This document shows positions 48,133 to 60,000 of a stretch of 64,000 nucleotides of DNA, piece by piece (positions within the stretch are counted from its first letter, which is position 1; the number at the start of each line of letters is the position of its first letter). The notes under the pieces were generated by a model, which was not told the DNA's origin, did not search any database, and saw only the letters and a program-made list of their open reading frames with translations. Made by a program: the position numbers and the translations under genes. The DNA is from Paragordius varius (Eukaryota; Nematomorpha), in NCBI GenBank assembly GCA_964247055.1, contig OZ176056.1, positions 6,138,001 through 6,202,000 on the forward strand. Reading direction: 5' to 3'.

Positions 48133-49861
48133 TATATATGGAAAAAGCGCTGAGTTAAATTTGCGTTTATAGGAAATATTTGGGATTATCTTTGATACCA
48201 TCGTCTCATGGGTTTTTCGAAAAATACCTCAGCACTAACTAATCGTTATTGATGGAGTATTTTTAGGGCATAAGGCCTCAAATTAACGGCTAATAAAAAA
48301 CCCTGACCTTCTTTGCCTAGTTAGGGGTAATATTTGGAGCTTTTAATGAGCTCATATGGCTTCATAAAATTTCAGTAAGTTGGCTCCAAAACGCAATTGC
48401 TATATAGTGCGCAGTTTTTGGCGGGCAGCTCCTTACCCATGGCAGAACAAAAAAGCGTTGGGCAACATTTTTTCCTTTATATGGGGAATATCTGGAATTA
48501 TCATGGATTTATGTTCCTATTAGATTCATAGGTTTTCTGAAATTTACCAAAGGCATGCTGCATCTATATGGTGACGCAGTTGATGACGGGTAGCCTCCTA
48601 CCCAGAGTCCAATATAAAAAAGACATTCGATAAAAAAATTTAAATCATCATTTATTCCATATGTTCCTAATAGTTTTTGGAAGAATGGCTTAACTAAATA
48701 ATGTTCAATGATAGCCCATTTTTTAGTGCGTAAAGGGCCTAATTAACGGCTAATTTTAAAAAAACCGCTCGACATAAATTTTTGCCTTTTACCCGGTATT
48801 TTCAGGCCCATATTAAACTTATGTGGCCTGATAAGTTTTCTGAAAAAAACTCCTAAACAATGCAACTTCGATATATCGCTGCAGTTTTAGGCGGGTAGCT
48901 CCTTACCCAGTTGATAGAAAAAATCGCCTGTTAAAATTTTTTGTTTTTTACGGAGAATACCTGGAATCATGATTGATTCTATATGCTCTCATTAGTTTTT
49001 GGAATTGCTTCAAAATTTAAAAATCATTCTATGGTGCATTTTGGAGAGCGTGAAGGGCCTAATTAACGGCTAATTTTAAAAAACCGCACGGCCTAAATTT
49101 TTGCCTTGTACGGGTAATATTTTAAGCAGCTATTATACTCAAATGGCCTGATAGGTTTTCTGAAATTTAGCCCCAAAGGCACGCTATTTTATGACGCCGC
49201 AGTTTTTAGCGGGTATGTACCTCCTTACCCATCAGCTATCATCAAAGAAAAACTTGACTAAAATTTTTGACTTTTACAGGGAATACCTGGAATCCGTATT
49301 GAATTTTCACGGTTTTATATCTTGGGCTAAAAATAGATTCAAAAAACTATTCTTGTGCACTTATTTTTTGAAAAAATGGCATTTTACGGGGAGAGCGGGT
49401 AAAAAGAGGGCCTAAATTAAAAAAGCGAGCGGAGTATGTTCGCCGCAATCGAAAATAAGAAAAAAAAATCATATTTGAAATCGAATGGTTCAACAGGTTT
49501 TCCGGGATATTGTCTCAAAGACACGATTTTTGTGGACTTCTATTTTTTAAAAAAACCGTTTTTCTACACGGGTGGGCCCGACTGGGGCCCTAATTCAAAA
49601 AAGGGCGAAGCTATTGTCGGGGCATTCATTATTTTTTTATATTTTTTGATATTTGAATTTGAATGAGTTTACCGGTTTTCCGGAAACAGATCACAAATCC
49701 ACCCCTTTCCATTTTTATAAATATATAGATTTGCTTCATCACCTTTTGGATAGTTTATGGTCTCGAGGGATAAAAACTCTAACATTCTAAAAGTATTTAA
49801 GGTAACACCGCGTCAAAAATCGGGGGGTATAAAAAAACCTAATGAAATATATATATATATA

Positions 49862-50959
49862 TTCTGATAGGAAAATGTTTCAGGATTATAATAACGCTTT
49901 TGGTTTTGGCCCTTACGAGTGATTTAAGAAAGTTATTTGCACTTTTGTTGTTAGTGCTCCATATTTAAGAGTAGTAATAAAATATTTTTGGTAAAAGCTA
50001 AATCCTTTATTTTAAAAATTATCACTTAAATATATCGTAAACTACCTATAAAAGCAAAACAATATTTTTAAATTTTTTTAATTTTTAAATAAGAGCTCTG
50101 AAAATTCCAAATTTTTTTCGCTTTTCTATTGTGGGCAGTTGTTTTAAAAACGAGAAATTCCGGTATTGCACGATAATTTAATACTACTAAATTTTGACAT
50201 CAAAAAAATAATTTTAAAAATTAGCGCACTTTTTTAAAAAAAAATATTTTTTGCAAAATGTTGTTGAAGCATACTTCATCTATATTTAGGCATGATAAAA
50301 ACGGTATAAAACATTTTTTAGATATTACAAAAAGACTTTTTCTATATTGACACTGCTAAACATTTCTATCACCTCAGAATTACGATTTAATTCGTTGGCC
50401 TTCAAAATCTAATATATTTTTTTATAAAATTTAAATTAAACTGAAATGAAGTGATAGATATGTTCACCATCAAATTATATAGAAAAAGGGTTTTTATGAT
50501 ATCTAAAAGCGTTTTTATACCGTATTCATCATGCCTAAAAATTTTCTAAAGTATGTTCAAAAATTTTTTTTACTAAAAACTAAACATTTATAAAAACTAT
50601 ATATTTTATTAAAAATATTATTTTTTGCCAAAATATAGAATATTTAAAAATTTATAACGCAATCCTGGCATTCCGTTTATTATCATTTTAAAAAGCGAAA
50701 GAGTTTGGGACTTCGGAACCCACTTCTAAAAATTAAAAGATTATAAATGTTTTGCTTTTTATAAGTAATTTATGATCTATTTTAGTAATTCTTTTGGAAT
50801 GAGACCTTTTAGTTTTCATCAAAAATATTTTATATCAAAAGGTGTGCTCAAATTTTGCCATTTTTAGTTATGGAGCTTAGCAAAAAAGTGTATAACTTTT
50901 TAATATCCCTCGTAAAAGTCAGAACCAAAAGCACCACGATAATCCACACACATTTTCTT

Positions 50960-50964
<5 letters not shown>
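49862..50964. mobile_element. Complete foldback element FB-E in a TA microsatellite
   Basis: An almost entirely palindromic 1.1-kb element. The left arm from TGATAGGAAAATGTTTCAGG matches the reverse complement of the right arm (CATTTTCTTATCA) base block by base block for about 540 bp, with a very short loop near 50410. Paired landmarks: CTTTTGGTTTTGGCCCTTAC, TTCGCTTTTCTATTG, TTTAGGCATGATAAAAACGG. A TA run precedes it (49847-49861) and continues after it (50964-51001), as if it had inserted into (TA)n. Other decayed copies lie at 2451, 37640 and 45605. Confidence 0.75.

Positions 50965-51001
<37 letters not shown>
50964..51001. repeat. (AT)n microsatellite
   Basis: AT dinucleotide run adjoining the right end of FB-E. 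With the run at 49847-49861 it probably was one tract before insertion. Confidence 0.9.
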
Positions 51002-51002
<1 letters not shown>

Positions 51003-52274
51003 CAACAAGTTATTTTTTGGATTCAATGTAATGGATCAAATTTTAAAATATGCGACGCATGATTCAAAAAATTAAAAAAACGAAAAAATGTAAAACATGT
51101 CTCAAATATTTTCGCCGCCATTTTTTCCTCTTATATTATTTTATACCGCAAAATGTATATTATGGTTAGTAATAAAAAAATTAACAAACTTTAAAGCTAA
51201 ATGTTACTCGAAAAATACTTGATATTTATTTTAAATGCTAATCGTTTCAATCATATTTTGAGTTCTCCGAATTTTCGACTCAGAAGTTGGAAACTGTAAA
51301 AGTTTAACCTTTGTGATATATTTATAGGAAATAAATGTTTAATAATTAAATTTTAACCAAAACTATTCTCAAATTATTAGTTTATTTTCGAATTTAAACA
51401 TGGCTGTATTAACTACCTTATAATCGTTTACGAAAAATGAAAAGGGTAATAAAGCGTTTATGATTTGTGTTGGAAAGAAGCATTTAGCTTTCACCAATTT
51501 TATTTATTATGAGCGCCAATTTTGAAATTTTAACATGGAATTACAATCAAAGTGAAAATATTTTTCTGTTACATTTTTTTATCAAAATAAATATTCGAAA
51601 GGATATTCCTTATTACCGGATTTTGTACACAAGTAAGGCAAAATCGTATCGTTATAATGTTTTTGATATTTTGTCAAATAATAATATGTCCTTGTCGAAA
51701 AAAAATCAGAAAATATGTTATAAAAAATATTTTAATTTTTAAGGTTTTTTTCAACGTCAAACATTAATTGGATCCATATATATTTATATTATTATTATTA
51801 AACTAATCTAAGTTTAATATATATTAATTTTTTTGTTTTAAATTATAATAATTCATTCTGTGAAAAATATTTAACATAAATTTACAGCCCGTATAGCAAA
51901 CGCTATGTTTAACGGTAAAATTTTGTTTAAATTGTTTTATTAATCATATTTTGATTACCAATATTCCATATAAATAGACATGACAAATATGCGAATAGAA
52001 TATGAATAATTTTGATCATAGTATAAAAAAATTTAATGTTATGCCTGATGTGGAGGACATCGTTAGCCTAGCAAAAATCTTGCCAATAAATTTATAGAGG
52101 TCTTTATTTTTTTTAATAATACATCAAGGCTGATAAAAGGTTATATAATATATATACATTATACTTGCATAGAGCTATTATCAAAAAAAAATATTTATTT
52201 ATTTATTTGATGATAAAAAATGCTTTAATAAATTTTTAAATGTATATTCAAATATATATATATATATATATAAA
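51002..52274. other. 3' flank of gene A, nothing established
   Basis: AT-rich. A 77-codon plus-strand frame at 51509-51742 has no recognisable motif and no partner exon. A short (AT)n lies at 52251-52272, directly beyond the gene A stop codon. The stretch 51040-51130 resembles 44300-44390. Confidence 0.3.
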
Positions 52275-55200
52275 TTAACACATAGCAAGCTTCTTCTTCA
52301 AAATGATCATAGGTGGAGTATTTTGATCCATACCCATTAGGTTAAATAGATTAACTTGATAGTTTGATATATTTGGTTCATTGTAAGTGCAATTAATTTT
52401 CACAACAAACGTATTTAAGTGATTAAAAATTTTATTTTCCCATTTATCCCAAACTTGTAAAGTAATTCCCTCATGAGTTTGTTTCAATATAAACTATAAA
52501 TATTTATACATAGAGTGTTAAATTTAATTTAAGATGGGCTCTCAAAATTTAAAAAAAATTTAGCGTTCAAAGTCTTATAACAAAAATAAATCAAAGCAAA
52601 AATAAATCCAAGAAAAGCTTAAAATGAGTTTTTTGGATATTACTTTGCTAAAAAACAAAAGATTTTTATTTTTTACATACGTTTGTTAATCTAGGAAACA
52701 CTTAAAATGGCTTATAATTACGATATTTGTTTAAAATAAATTATGTAATTTTGTATTATAAAAATGTTTAAATTATTTAAAAGGATCCAGGTATAAAGCT
52801 ATTTAAATTTTCAATTTGCTTATAATCACAGTTTAATAAAGAGATGTCAAACTTTTTTGCACATTTGACATTAAATAAACCACACCTTAAAATTTAAAGG
52901 GCTTAAAATATATTAATAAAATACTTTTTATATTTGTTTGGCTACGCATTCCAATTTGCAGCTTCCGTGTATTCGCATCATAATATTTTTATAAACTTAA
53001 AAAAGGCTTTTTCAAATTTTGGGAATTTTTGTTAAAGTTTTAAGGTTTTATTTTTTATTTTTACTTAACTAGGTTGGCTATGGTGAATTTATAGCGTTTT
53101 AGACTTTAACTAAAAAAGGTTATGCCCATTATACTGATAAAGCTGTTTTTTTAGATTTCTCGGCGCTTCTTTCATAATTTAATTCCGAAGGCCATCACAA
53201 TAAAATTGAGGCCCAAGCACTTTTAGGGGTTACCAGAAAACTGACACACATTTTAATATGTAAAATCTTGTGTAATTCATAATTATGATTCAATAAAAAA
53301 TAAAATCTTTCTAAATCCAAATTTGCCTGCTATTAAAGGCTATAGTATAAAAAGGGAGGATGGATGCCTTTGAGATATTAAATATTTATAAAGGAATAAC
53401 CATTATAAAAATAGTTTTTTTATAGTGATTATAATCTATATAGATAGTTACCCTAACAAAAACTACTTAAATAGTAATAATTCCTACTTCTAAAAAATAA
53501 ATTTGCAAGCTATATTTTCGATTTGAAAAATCGAGCGTGCGGCATTTAAAAAGACATGAACACGTAGGCACACATATATTATTTTTCAAACAAATTATTG
53601 TTAATTATCCCGCTGTCAAAATCAGATTTAAAATGTTATTTTTCTTTGAGTGCCGATCCAAGTGATAAATTTGATATAGAATAAAGAAATATTAAATTAA
53701 TTAACCTTATATTTAAAAATATAAAATTCGAAAATTTCTGGATAATGGCACAAAATTTTAATTGATTAGAGGCACGTTAACATGTCTAATGTATATACCT
53801 GCTCATTATTATTGAGATAATAACCAAACATATTTGATCCCGAAGTTTTTTTAAGAATGATTTGACACCTGCCGGTATACATGGGGTACGTGATGTTAAC
53901 TATAAACTTACATATATAATATATTGATTATTTACATAAAATTAAAAATTTATTTTGATAAGTTGCTAGAATTATCAATTATGTTAATTTTGGTTTGCCC
54001 GTTCTGCAATAATATCCCATATAATTATGTTGTAATAAATAAATGTACGAGAATATCATGGACCTTTTGATATAAGTCTACGAATAATAAAACTCGGACC
54101 TGAATTTTTATTAGTAAAAGCATATGTTTCATATCACAAAATGACTAAAAATATCTTTAACTACTTTAATAAGCCAAACCCCATAAGGTCTGAATAAGAA
54201 GTTAATATTGATACATTAATTATCTATATATTTATAAAAATAGAAAGTGGTGGCTTTGCGATCTTTTTTCCGGAAAACCGGCAGAACCATTCAAATCCAA
54301 ATGTCAAAAAGGTATAATTAATGAATGCCCCGATAGCTTTGCCCTTTTTATTAATGAGACCTTCTGCTCAGGCCCACCCCGTGTTAAAAACGAGTTTTTT
54401 TGAAAATCGTGTATTTAAGACAAACCCCCCCACCCCCTTCCCTCCCCGTAAAATGCCACTAATAATTTTTGAATCTATTTTTCGCCCAAAGTATGAGACC
54501 GTAAAAATTCAATAAATATTCCAGGTATTTCCTGTTAAAAGGCATAAATTTTAGTCAAGCGTTGTTGATGATAGCTCCTAGGTAAGAAGATACCAACTAA
54601 AAGATCCGTCATATGGAAATAGAGTACCTTTGGGGCTAAATTATACCTATCAGCCATGAGCTCAATAGCTGCTTAAAATATTACCCGTAACAGGGCAAAT
54701 TAGGCCACGCGGTTTTTTAAAATAGACCTTAATTAGGCCCTTCACGCTCTGATAAATTCGCCACCATAGAATGATTTTTTAGGCAATTTTTCCAAAAACT
54801 AATGGAGAATATGGAATCAATCATGATTCCAGGTATTCTAAAAAGGCAACAATTTTAATCAAGCATTTTTTTAAATCAGCCAATGTATAGGGAACTACCC
54901 GCCTAACTACAGCGCCACCATATCAAAATTGGGTTGTTTGAGAGTTAGTTTTTAGAAATCAGGCCATATTTTTTAAGGGCCTGAAATATTACACGTAAAA
55001 GGTAATAATTTAATCGACCAGATTTTTTAAAATAATGGTTAATTTGGCATACAAAATGTGTGGCTTTGGAGCTAATTTTCAAAAAACTTAAGAAGCCATA
55101 CAAGTTCAACAGAGGATCAAATATTATCAATTAAAAGGTTAAAATTATAGTGTACCGGTTTTTTCCTTCAGCCGTAAATTTGAGGCCTTTACATCAGTAA

Positions 55201-56333
55201 ACAATATATTAGAATGCACCGTTTTAAAATCCTATGAGATCATAGCTATTAAATAATGTTTCGATATAATCCACATACATATATGGATCATTTTATTGAT
55301 CCCTTTTTTCAAATATCACCCCCACCTCCCTAGAAGTCCCAGAGACTTCCTCAGCGCAGCAGCAATTTACGCTAGTAATTTTGTAAATTCGCCGTTTTTG
55401 TTATAATAATTTTTCAAAATGTTTAATTTATAATCGTGTAAAAAAATGGTTCATCATTTATCATGTCACCCAAAGTTTTAATTGGTTGTCCTTTTAAAAT
55501 TGTTTATTAAAAAAAGTTGGAAATATAATTTGAATTCAAATATGCAAAAAATATGTATGATTTTGTGGATCATTATGTTTAAAAATACCTTCGATGTTTG
55601 CAAAGATTTTTTATTTAATTAAAACCTATATAAAGCACATATAATTATAATTTCTGAAATTAAATCTAAGGCCAGGAATTACATTAAAAATAGCAAAGAG
55701 GCCTGATGGTATAAATTGTAACCAGGGCGGTTTAAAGTGAACATAATTAAGTTTGTGGAAAAAATTAAGGTTATATTAATTTATGCTATCAAAATCGGTT
55801 TTCGTTTTTTTGTTAATTTTGTAAACACTTTCATCACTAATCAAAATCCTACTTAAGTCCAATATCCACCTGTTTAAATTAGTAATGCCATATTATTTGA
55901 TATCTATAAATTTAACTAGATATTAATATCCATTAGCTTTTACAAATAACTGGAAAAGTATAAATCTTTTGTGCATAAATGATTTAAAGGATTTTTATCA
56001 ACCTATAATTTTGCTGTTTTGCACTCAGAGGCTAGAGGGAGCACCTTGCATAGTTGAAGGGGCGCTGGATTTTATTTTTTTATTTTTAAAAAAGGTGTGT
56101 AAAAGTTATTATTTTAGATATTACATAAAAAAACACATTTATAAGTGCTCAAGACCACGGTTTGAATTTGATTATTAATGACTAGGGTCGCATAGATCGG
56201 GAGGAAAAGAGCGCCATTACGGGGCAACAGAGGACGGAAATGCAAGCTACGCCTCTGGTTAAGCTACTTTTATTACCATGTTTTTTAGAATTTGTATTTT
56301 TATTAATTTGTGCCTTAATTATTGTACTGTATT

Positions 56334-56385
<52 letters not shown>

Positions 56386-59300
56386 CATATATGTATTCTA
56401 TCATCTATATAACATAGAATAACTCTATTATTATATTGTGTTTTTTTATAAAACATATATAATTTGGTATAGTTACGAAAGTATTAATATCCAAGATAAA
56501 TGACTCTAGAGGGGCAAAAAAATGGCCCGCTTCCTCCATATAACTAGGTACAAAGGTATAAACATGGCCTATGTCGGAGGAAATTAATTTGATTTCCGAA
56601 GGCAGGATCCACCAAAGAGTAAATAGATTATGTATATGTGGATGAAGCTTATATTGAATCAATTGCCATCTAAATTTTGTGTGATACAGTAAAAATTTGA
56701 AATACAGAGACCAAACGTAAAAAAAATGATTTTACAACACAACACCATACTTTTTTGCAACCTTAATTTATGACTGATTTTATTATTTATACTTTACAAT
56801 TAAAAATGAGTTATAACACAAAAATCTAATTTAAATAATGTGGTTTTTTGAAAAACATTTGTCTTTATGTTTTTACGTTTTTTTTATTTCAATTTTTATT
56901 TTAACACATATGTATATTGTAAAAGATATAAAAAGACATACTTGATGTGAGTTCTTCGGTTTATCATATTATAAATACCGGTTTGATTTACAATGTCACA
57001 AATTTTATCCGTATTCATATATACATCTAAAGTACAATGTAATTGAGGGACTTACCTTTATTCCAAGCCATAGTTTTTGCGGGATATGTTCCACCCATAA
57101 AATGACTATAGTTTGCTACAATTAATATTTTAGTAATCGAAAAAATTATATAATAAAATGAGCCAAAGATGTGTGAAATTGTCAAACAAAAAATATGAGG
57201 TTAGTTTTAGAAATATTTAGTAATTTTAATGTGAGAGGGTGGTTGGTAATTTCATAACTTAAAGTTTCTAAGATGCAAAATATTGAATGAATTACTAATA
57301 TATTTATTTTAAAATATATTATTGGTTCTGGTTTAAATAACACATTCGGAAAAATGGAACAAGAATTCTGGTTGAAATCTTTTTTTTAAATATAACCGTT
57401 CTTATTAACCCGTTATAAATTATACTTCATATATGAAAATTAAAACCATATAGAAATCAATTTCACTGCAAGATCTAATAATACCATTTGCAATTTAAAT
57501 TCACCGATCAATTCAAATTCGCCCTTAAACAAATCACCCTCTAACAATTCAAATTCAACCTAAAATGTATTATGTGTTTTTTAAGATTGAAATTTCCTAT
57601 ATTTTTTATATTTTTAAAAATGTTGTTTGAAATATTGAAAAAATAATGAACTATGCCATAAGATTTCTTATTATCATGAGTTATATTAGACCAAAAGCAG
57701 ATAATAATTTATTTTTAGGGTGAATTCGATTTGTTCGTGAGTGAATTTAAATTGTTCAAGGGTGGATTTAAACTGTTATTAGTAATACGACAGTTTATAA
57801 TGTTTATCATTAAGAATAATGCTGTTAATCTTTAATTTTACTTAATCAACAATAAAGTAATTATATCCCTGATTAAATTAAATAATGAGCGTTATATATA
57901 TATATATATATATATATTTAATAAACAAACTTTACGTATTATATCACATAAACCGATTATTTTATCAAAAAAAATTTATTCAGTTATCTTAGAAGACAAA
58001 GTATTCGCTTCTAGATTAATTGCAAAATAAAATTATTATATATGTACTTTGATGACATTCGTCAAAGACATAGTAGGCCTTCAATTCCCGTTCGCCTGAA
58101 AGTGGATCAACAGATAAATTTGATTGTTGAAACACGAAATGTGTTAAATGAGTTATCTCTGGGTGTGGCCAAAAATCAGTCCGTACATAAAATGTTTCAG
58201 AATCTATTTCTTTACTGTAAACCTCGTACATTTCAAATCGTTCATTTGGAAACTGAACAAATCTTAACTAATAAATACAATCATTATTGATAATAATCTT
58301 TGCTAAAAAAATGTAAAAATAAATGTGTTTAAAAATTCAAAAAGTTCTTTATTCAAAGGCTATTTTCTTATAATACAAACATATTACCAATTTTAACCGA
58401 AAAAAACTATTTTTGTAGATTTCCATCTATTTTTATGTATTATATTATATTTAATTTTTTTTATAAATTTAAAACGTAGGATCCTGCTAATTGGATGAAT
58501 ATAGCACAATGAAAAATAATTTTTTAATAATTTTGGGTAACTTTTAAGTCATTTCATTTGGAATGACGTTATATATTATATATTATTTAAAAATAGTTTT
58601 TGACAAATTAATTCTAGTTGTCAAATCAAAAAATATTTTTTTTTTCGATTTCTGCTTTGTTGTTTTTGAAGTCTTATTAAATATATGGTATATGGTATAA
58701 AAATGCAAACATTTATCTTAATTTTGCATGAATTTCCAAAATATAATGGTTTTTATTTAAATTATTTTTAAGGAACAAGGCAAACATTATATCAAAATAG
58801 GTCCAATCTTTTTTTAACTATTTCAAACCCCAAATATTATATATAATATATTTTAAAAAAATAGTTACTAATAAATTTGAATATTACTTTACGTAACCGT
58901 CCACCATGTATTGCATGATGTTTATAAAAATCAATCATATTTAAACACGTATTGGGTAAGGGTAATGGGCCAAATAGTTCAGTTAATGCATTATGGCCAT
59001 TTCGCCCACACACACGAATCAATCTTTCTACCGGCTCCTCGATATCGACTATAACCTATACATGTATTTTAGTAAAAAATATATCTATGTTTGAAACAAG
59101 GGTGTATCCAACAACCAGCCTTTTGAGAAAGTATATATGCAGCCCCAAAAAAATGTGGACATTCTTAATTTGCAAAATTTATTGAAATTGGTATGTTCCT
59201 TAAGCAAATTTTATAATAAAGCCTACCCAAATGACAACGATATAGAAAAAAAATGCTATATTGTGTTTACATATTATCGTGTAATGTTAGAAAATTTTAT

Positions 59301-59738
59301 AAAATATTGTTAATCTTTATGCCTACTTCAAATGTGGCCCGCGAAGTCCGTTGTGTTTACACTCTCATTTAATATAAAAAATGATAAAATTGTATATTTT
59401 TACTTTGGCATTGCATCTTTGAGCATTTGTTTGATAAATGAGTCGATATCTTTCATGAATTAAATATTGATAATATTGAGTCTCATTAGTTGTATGTAAA
59501 GTTGGTGCAATGTCGAGTTTTTTTAGTTCCATATTCCACCATATACTCTGATTATCCCTTACTATGGCGAAACTAATGGGTCTTTGACTTTTTTACAGAT
59601 AGAAATAATATTAAATTATAAAATATATATATATTGAAAACTTGTTTATTATAAAATATAAACTTTTAAAAGAAAACTTATAAATATACTTTGCTGGAAT
59701 GTGAATCCAATCAGCTCTAGTTTTGTTCATACAACATT
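52275..59738 (-). CDS. Gene A: unrecognised multi-exon protein, paralogue of gene B
   Basis: Minus-strand exons in transcript order: 59738-59678 (weaker), 59587-59404, 59055-58888, 58267-58048, 57115-57056, 57026-56942, 56669-56477, 53906-53799, 52493-52275 (TAA). All phases agree and there is no internal stop, giving about 431 codons. The protein includes IVRDNQSIWWN, VDIEEPVERLIRVCGRNGHN, TCLNMIDFYKHHAIHG, FEMYEVYSKEIDSETFYVR, PEITHLTHFVFQ, YPAKTMAWN, VNQTGIYNMINRR, LWWILPSEIKLISSDIGHVY, VNITYPMYTGRCQIIL and KINCTYNEPNISNYQVNLFN. Intron 57055-57027 is 29 nt with donor GTAAGT. I do not recognise the family. N-glycosylation-type NxT/S and paired Cys suggest, without proof, an extracellular or lumenal protein. 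No start codon or signal peptide was found, so 5' exons lie further right or beyond the window. Confidence 0.75.
54228..55390 (-). repeat. Array 3 of the ~158-bp repeat, reverse orientation
   Basis: Begins on the plus strand with ATCTATATATTTATAAAAAT and TTTTCCGGAAAACCGG, the reverse complement of the tails of arrays 1 and 2. It then carries reverse monomers (GACCTTAATTAGGCCCTTCA, ACCCGCCTAACTACAGCGCC). The far end near 55390 (TTACGCTAGTAATTTTG on the plus strand) resembles the sequence before array 2 at about 46480. In the gene A intron between exons 56669-56477 and 53906-53799. Confidence 0.75.
56337..56381. repeat. (AT)n microsatellite
   Basis: About 45 bases of AT dinucleotide repeat, roughly 100 bp downstream of gene A exon 56669-56477. 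Just left of it, GC-richer stretches at 56020-56070 and 56180-56260 look like an unidentified transposon scrap. Confidence 0.95.
56687..56905. mobile_element. Mariner-like MITE (family M), copy 4
   Basis: Left end TACAGTAAAAATTTGAAATA; internal blocks GACCAAACGTAAAAAAAATG and TGTCTTTATGTTTTTACG; the right end is decayed. It fills most of the 272-nt intron between gene A exons 57026-56942 and 56669-56477. Its left end is 17 bp from the exon. Confidence 0.75.
57489..57780. repeat. Inverted-repeat element FB-A, copy 3
   Basis: Left reverse units (CACCCTCTAACAATTCAAAT), centre with CATGAGTTATATTAGACC, right forward units (AGTGAATTTAAATTGTTCAA). Same family and length as copies 1 and 2. In the gene A intron between exons 58267-58048 and 57115-57056. 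Confidence 0.75.
57893..57917. repeat. Short (AT)n run
   Basis: About 25 bases of AT repeat left of gene A exon 58267-58048. Confidence 0.9.
59217..59365. repeat. Possible hAT-type MITE scrap
   Basis: AATGTGGCCCGCGAAGTCCG followed by TTTACACTCT resembles the right end of the MITE at 47333-47615 (GCGGCCTGCGAAGGC, TTACACCCT). The left end is not clear. In the 348-nt gene A intron between exons 59587-59404 and 59055-58888. Confidence 0.35.
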
Positions 59739-60000
59739 CTATGTGATAAAATTTTAATTAACGGATATTGGTTTAATTTGGTTTTCCAACAATAATTTTA
59801 CCTTATTTTATATAAATATTTGATGACAGAGCGGCTTAAACTTATTATTATATTTAAAACCTTATCTTTAACAATCCAAATGTTTGGCTGCTCAGTTGTG
59901 ATTCTGTTTGCATTTAATCATTCCATAATATCGCCATTGTTTAAAATTCAAAAAAAAATAAATAGCATCGCAAAAATTTTGATAGGAATTGGTTATATTA

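Larger units (their letters stand above)
46750..49732 (+). repeat. Array 2 of the ~158-bp repeat, split by a foldback element
   Basis: Same beginning as array 1 (ACGCCATTTTTGTA, then CTACCCATAGACCTATA) and the same tail (CCGGTTTTCCGGAAACAG, ATATATAGATTT). Between them lie mostly alternating monomers such as TTTTTGGCGGGCAGCTCCTT and CCTAATTAACGGCTAATTTT. The FB-B element at 46855-48132 is inserted in the first monomer; array sequence resumes on its far side at the same point. Confidence 0.85.

Noticed and set aside
51509-51742. A 77-codon plus-strand frame downstream of gene A
   Set aside because: No motif, no paralogue, no supporting exon. The composition is typical of chance frames here.
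54321-54515. Open frames inside the 158-bp arrays, also at 43543-43849 and 49191-49666
   Set aside because: They follow repeat monomers and array tails, not coding constraint.
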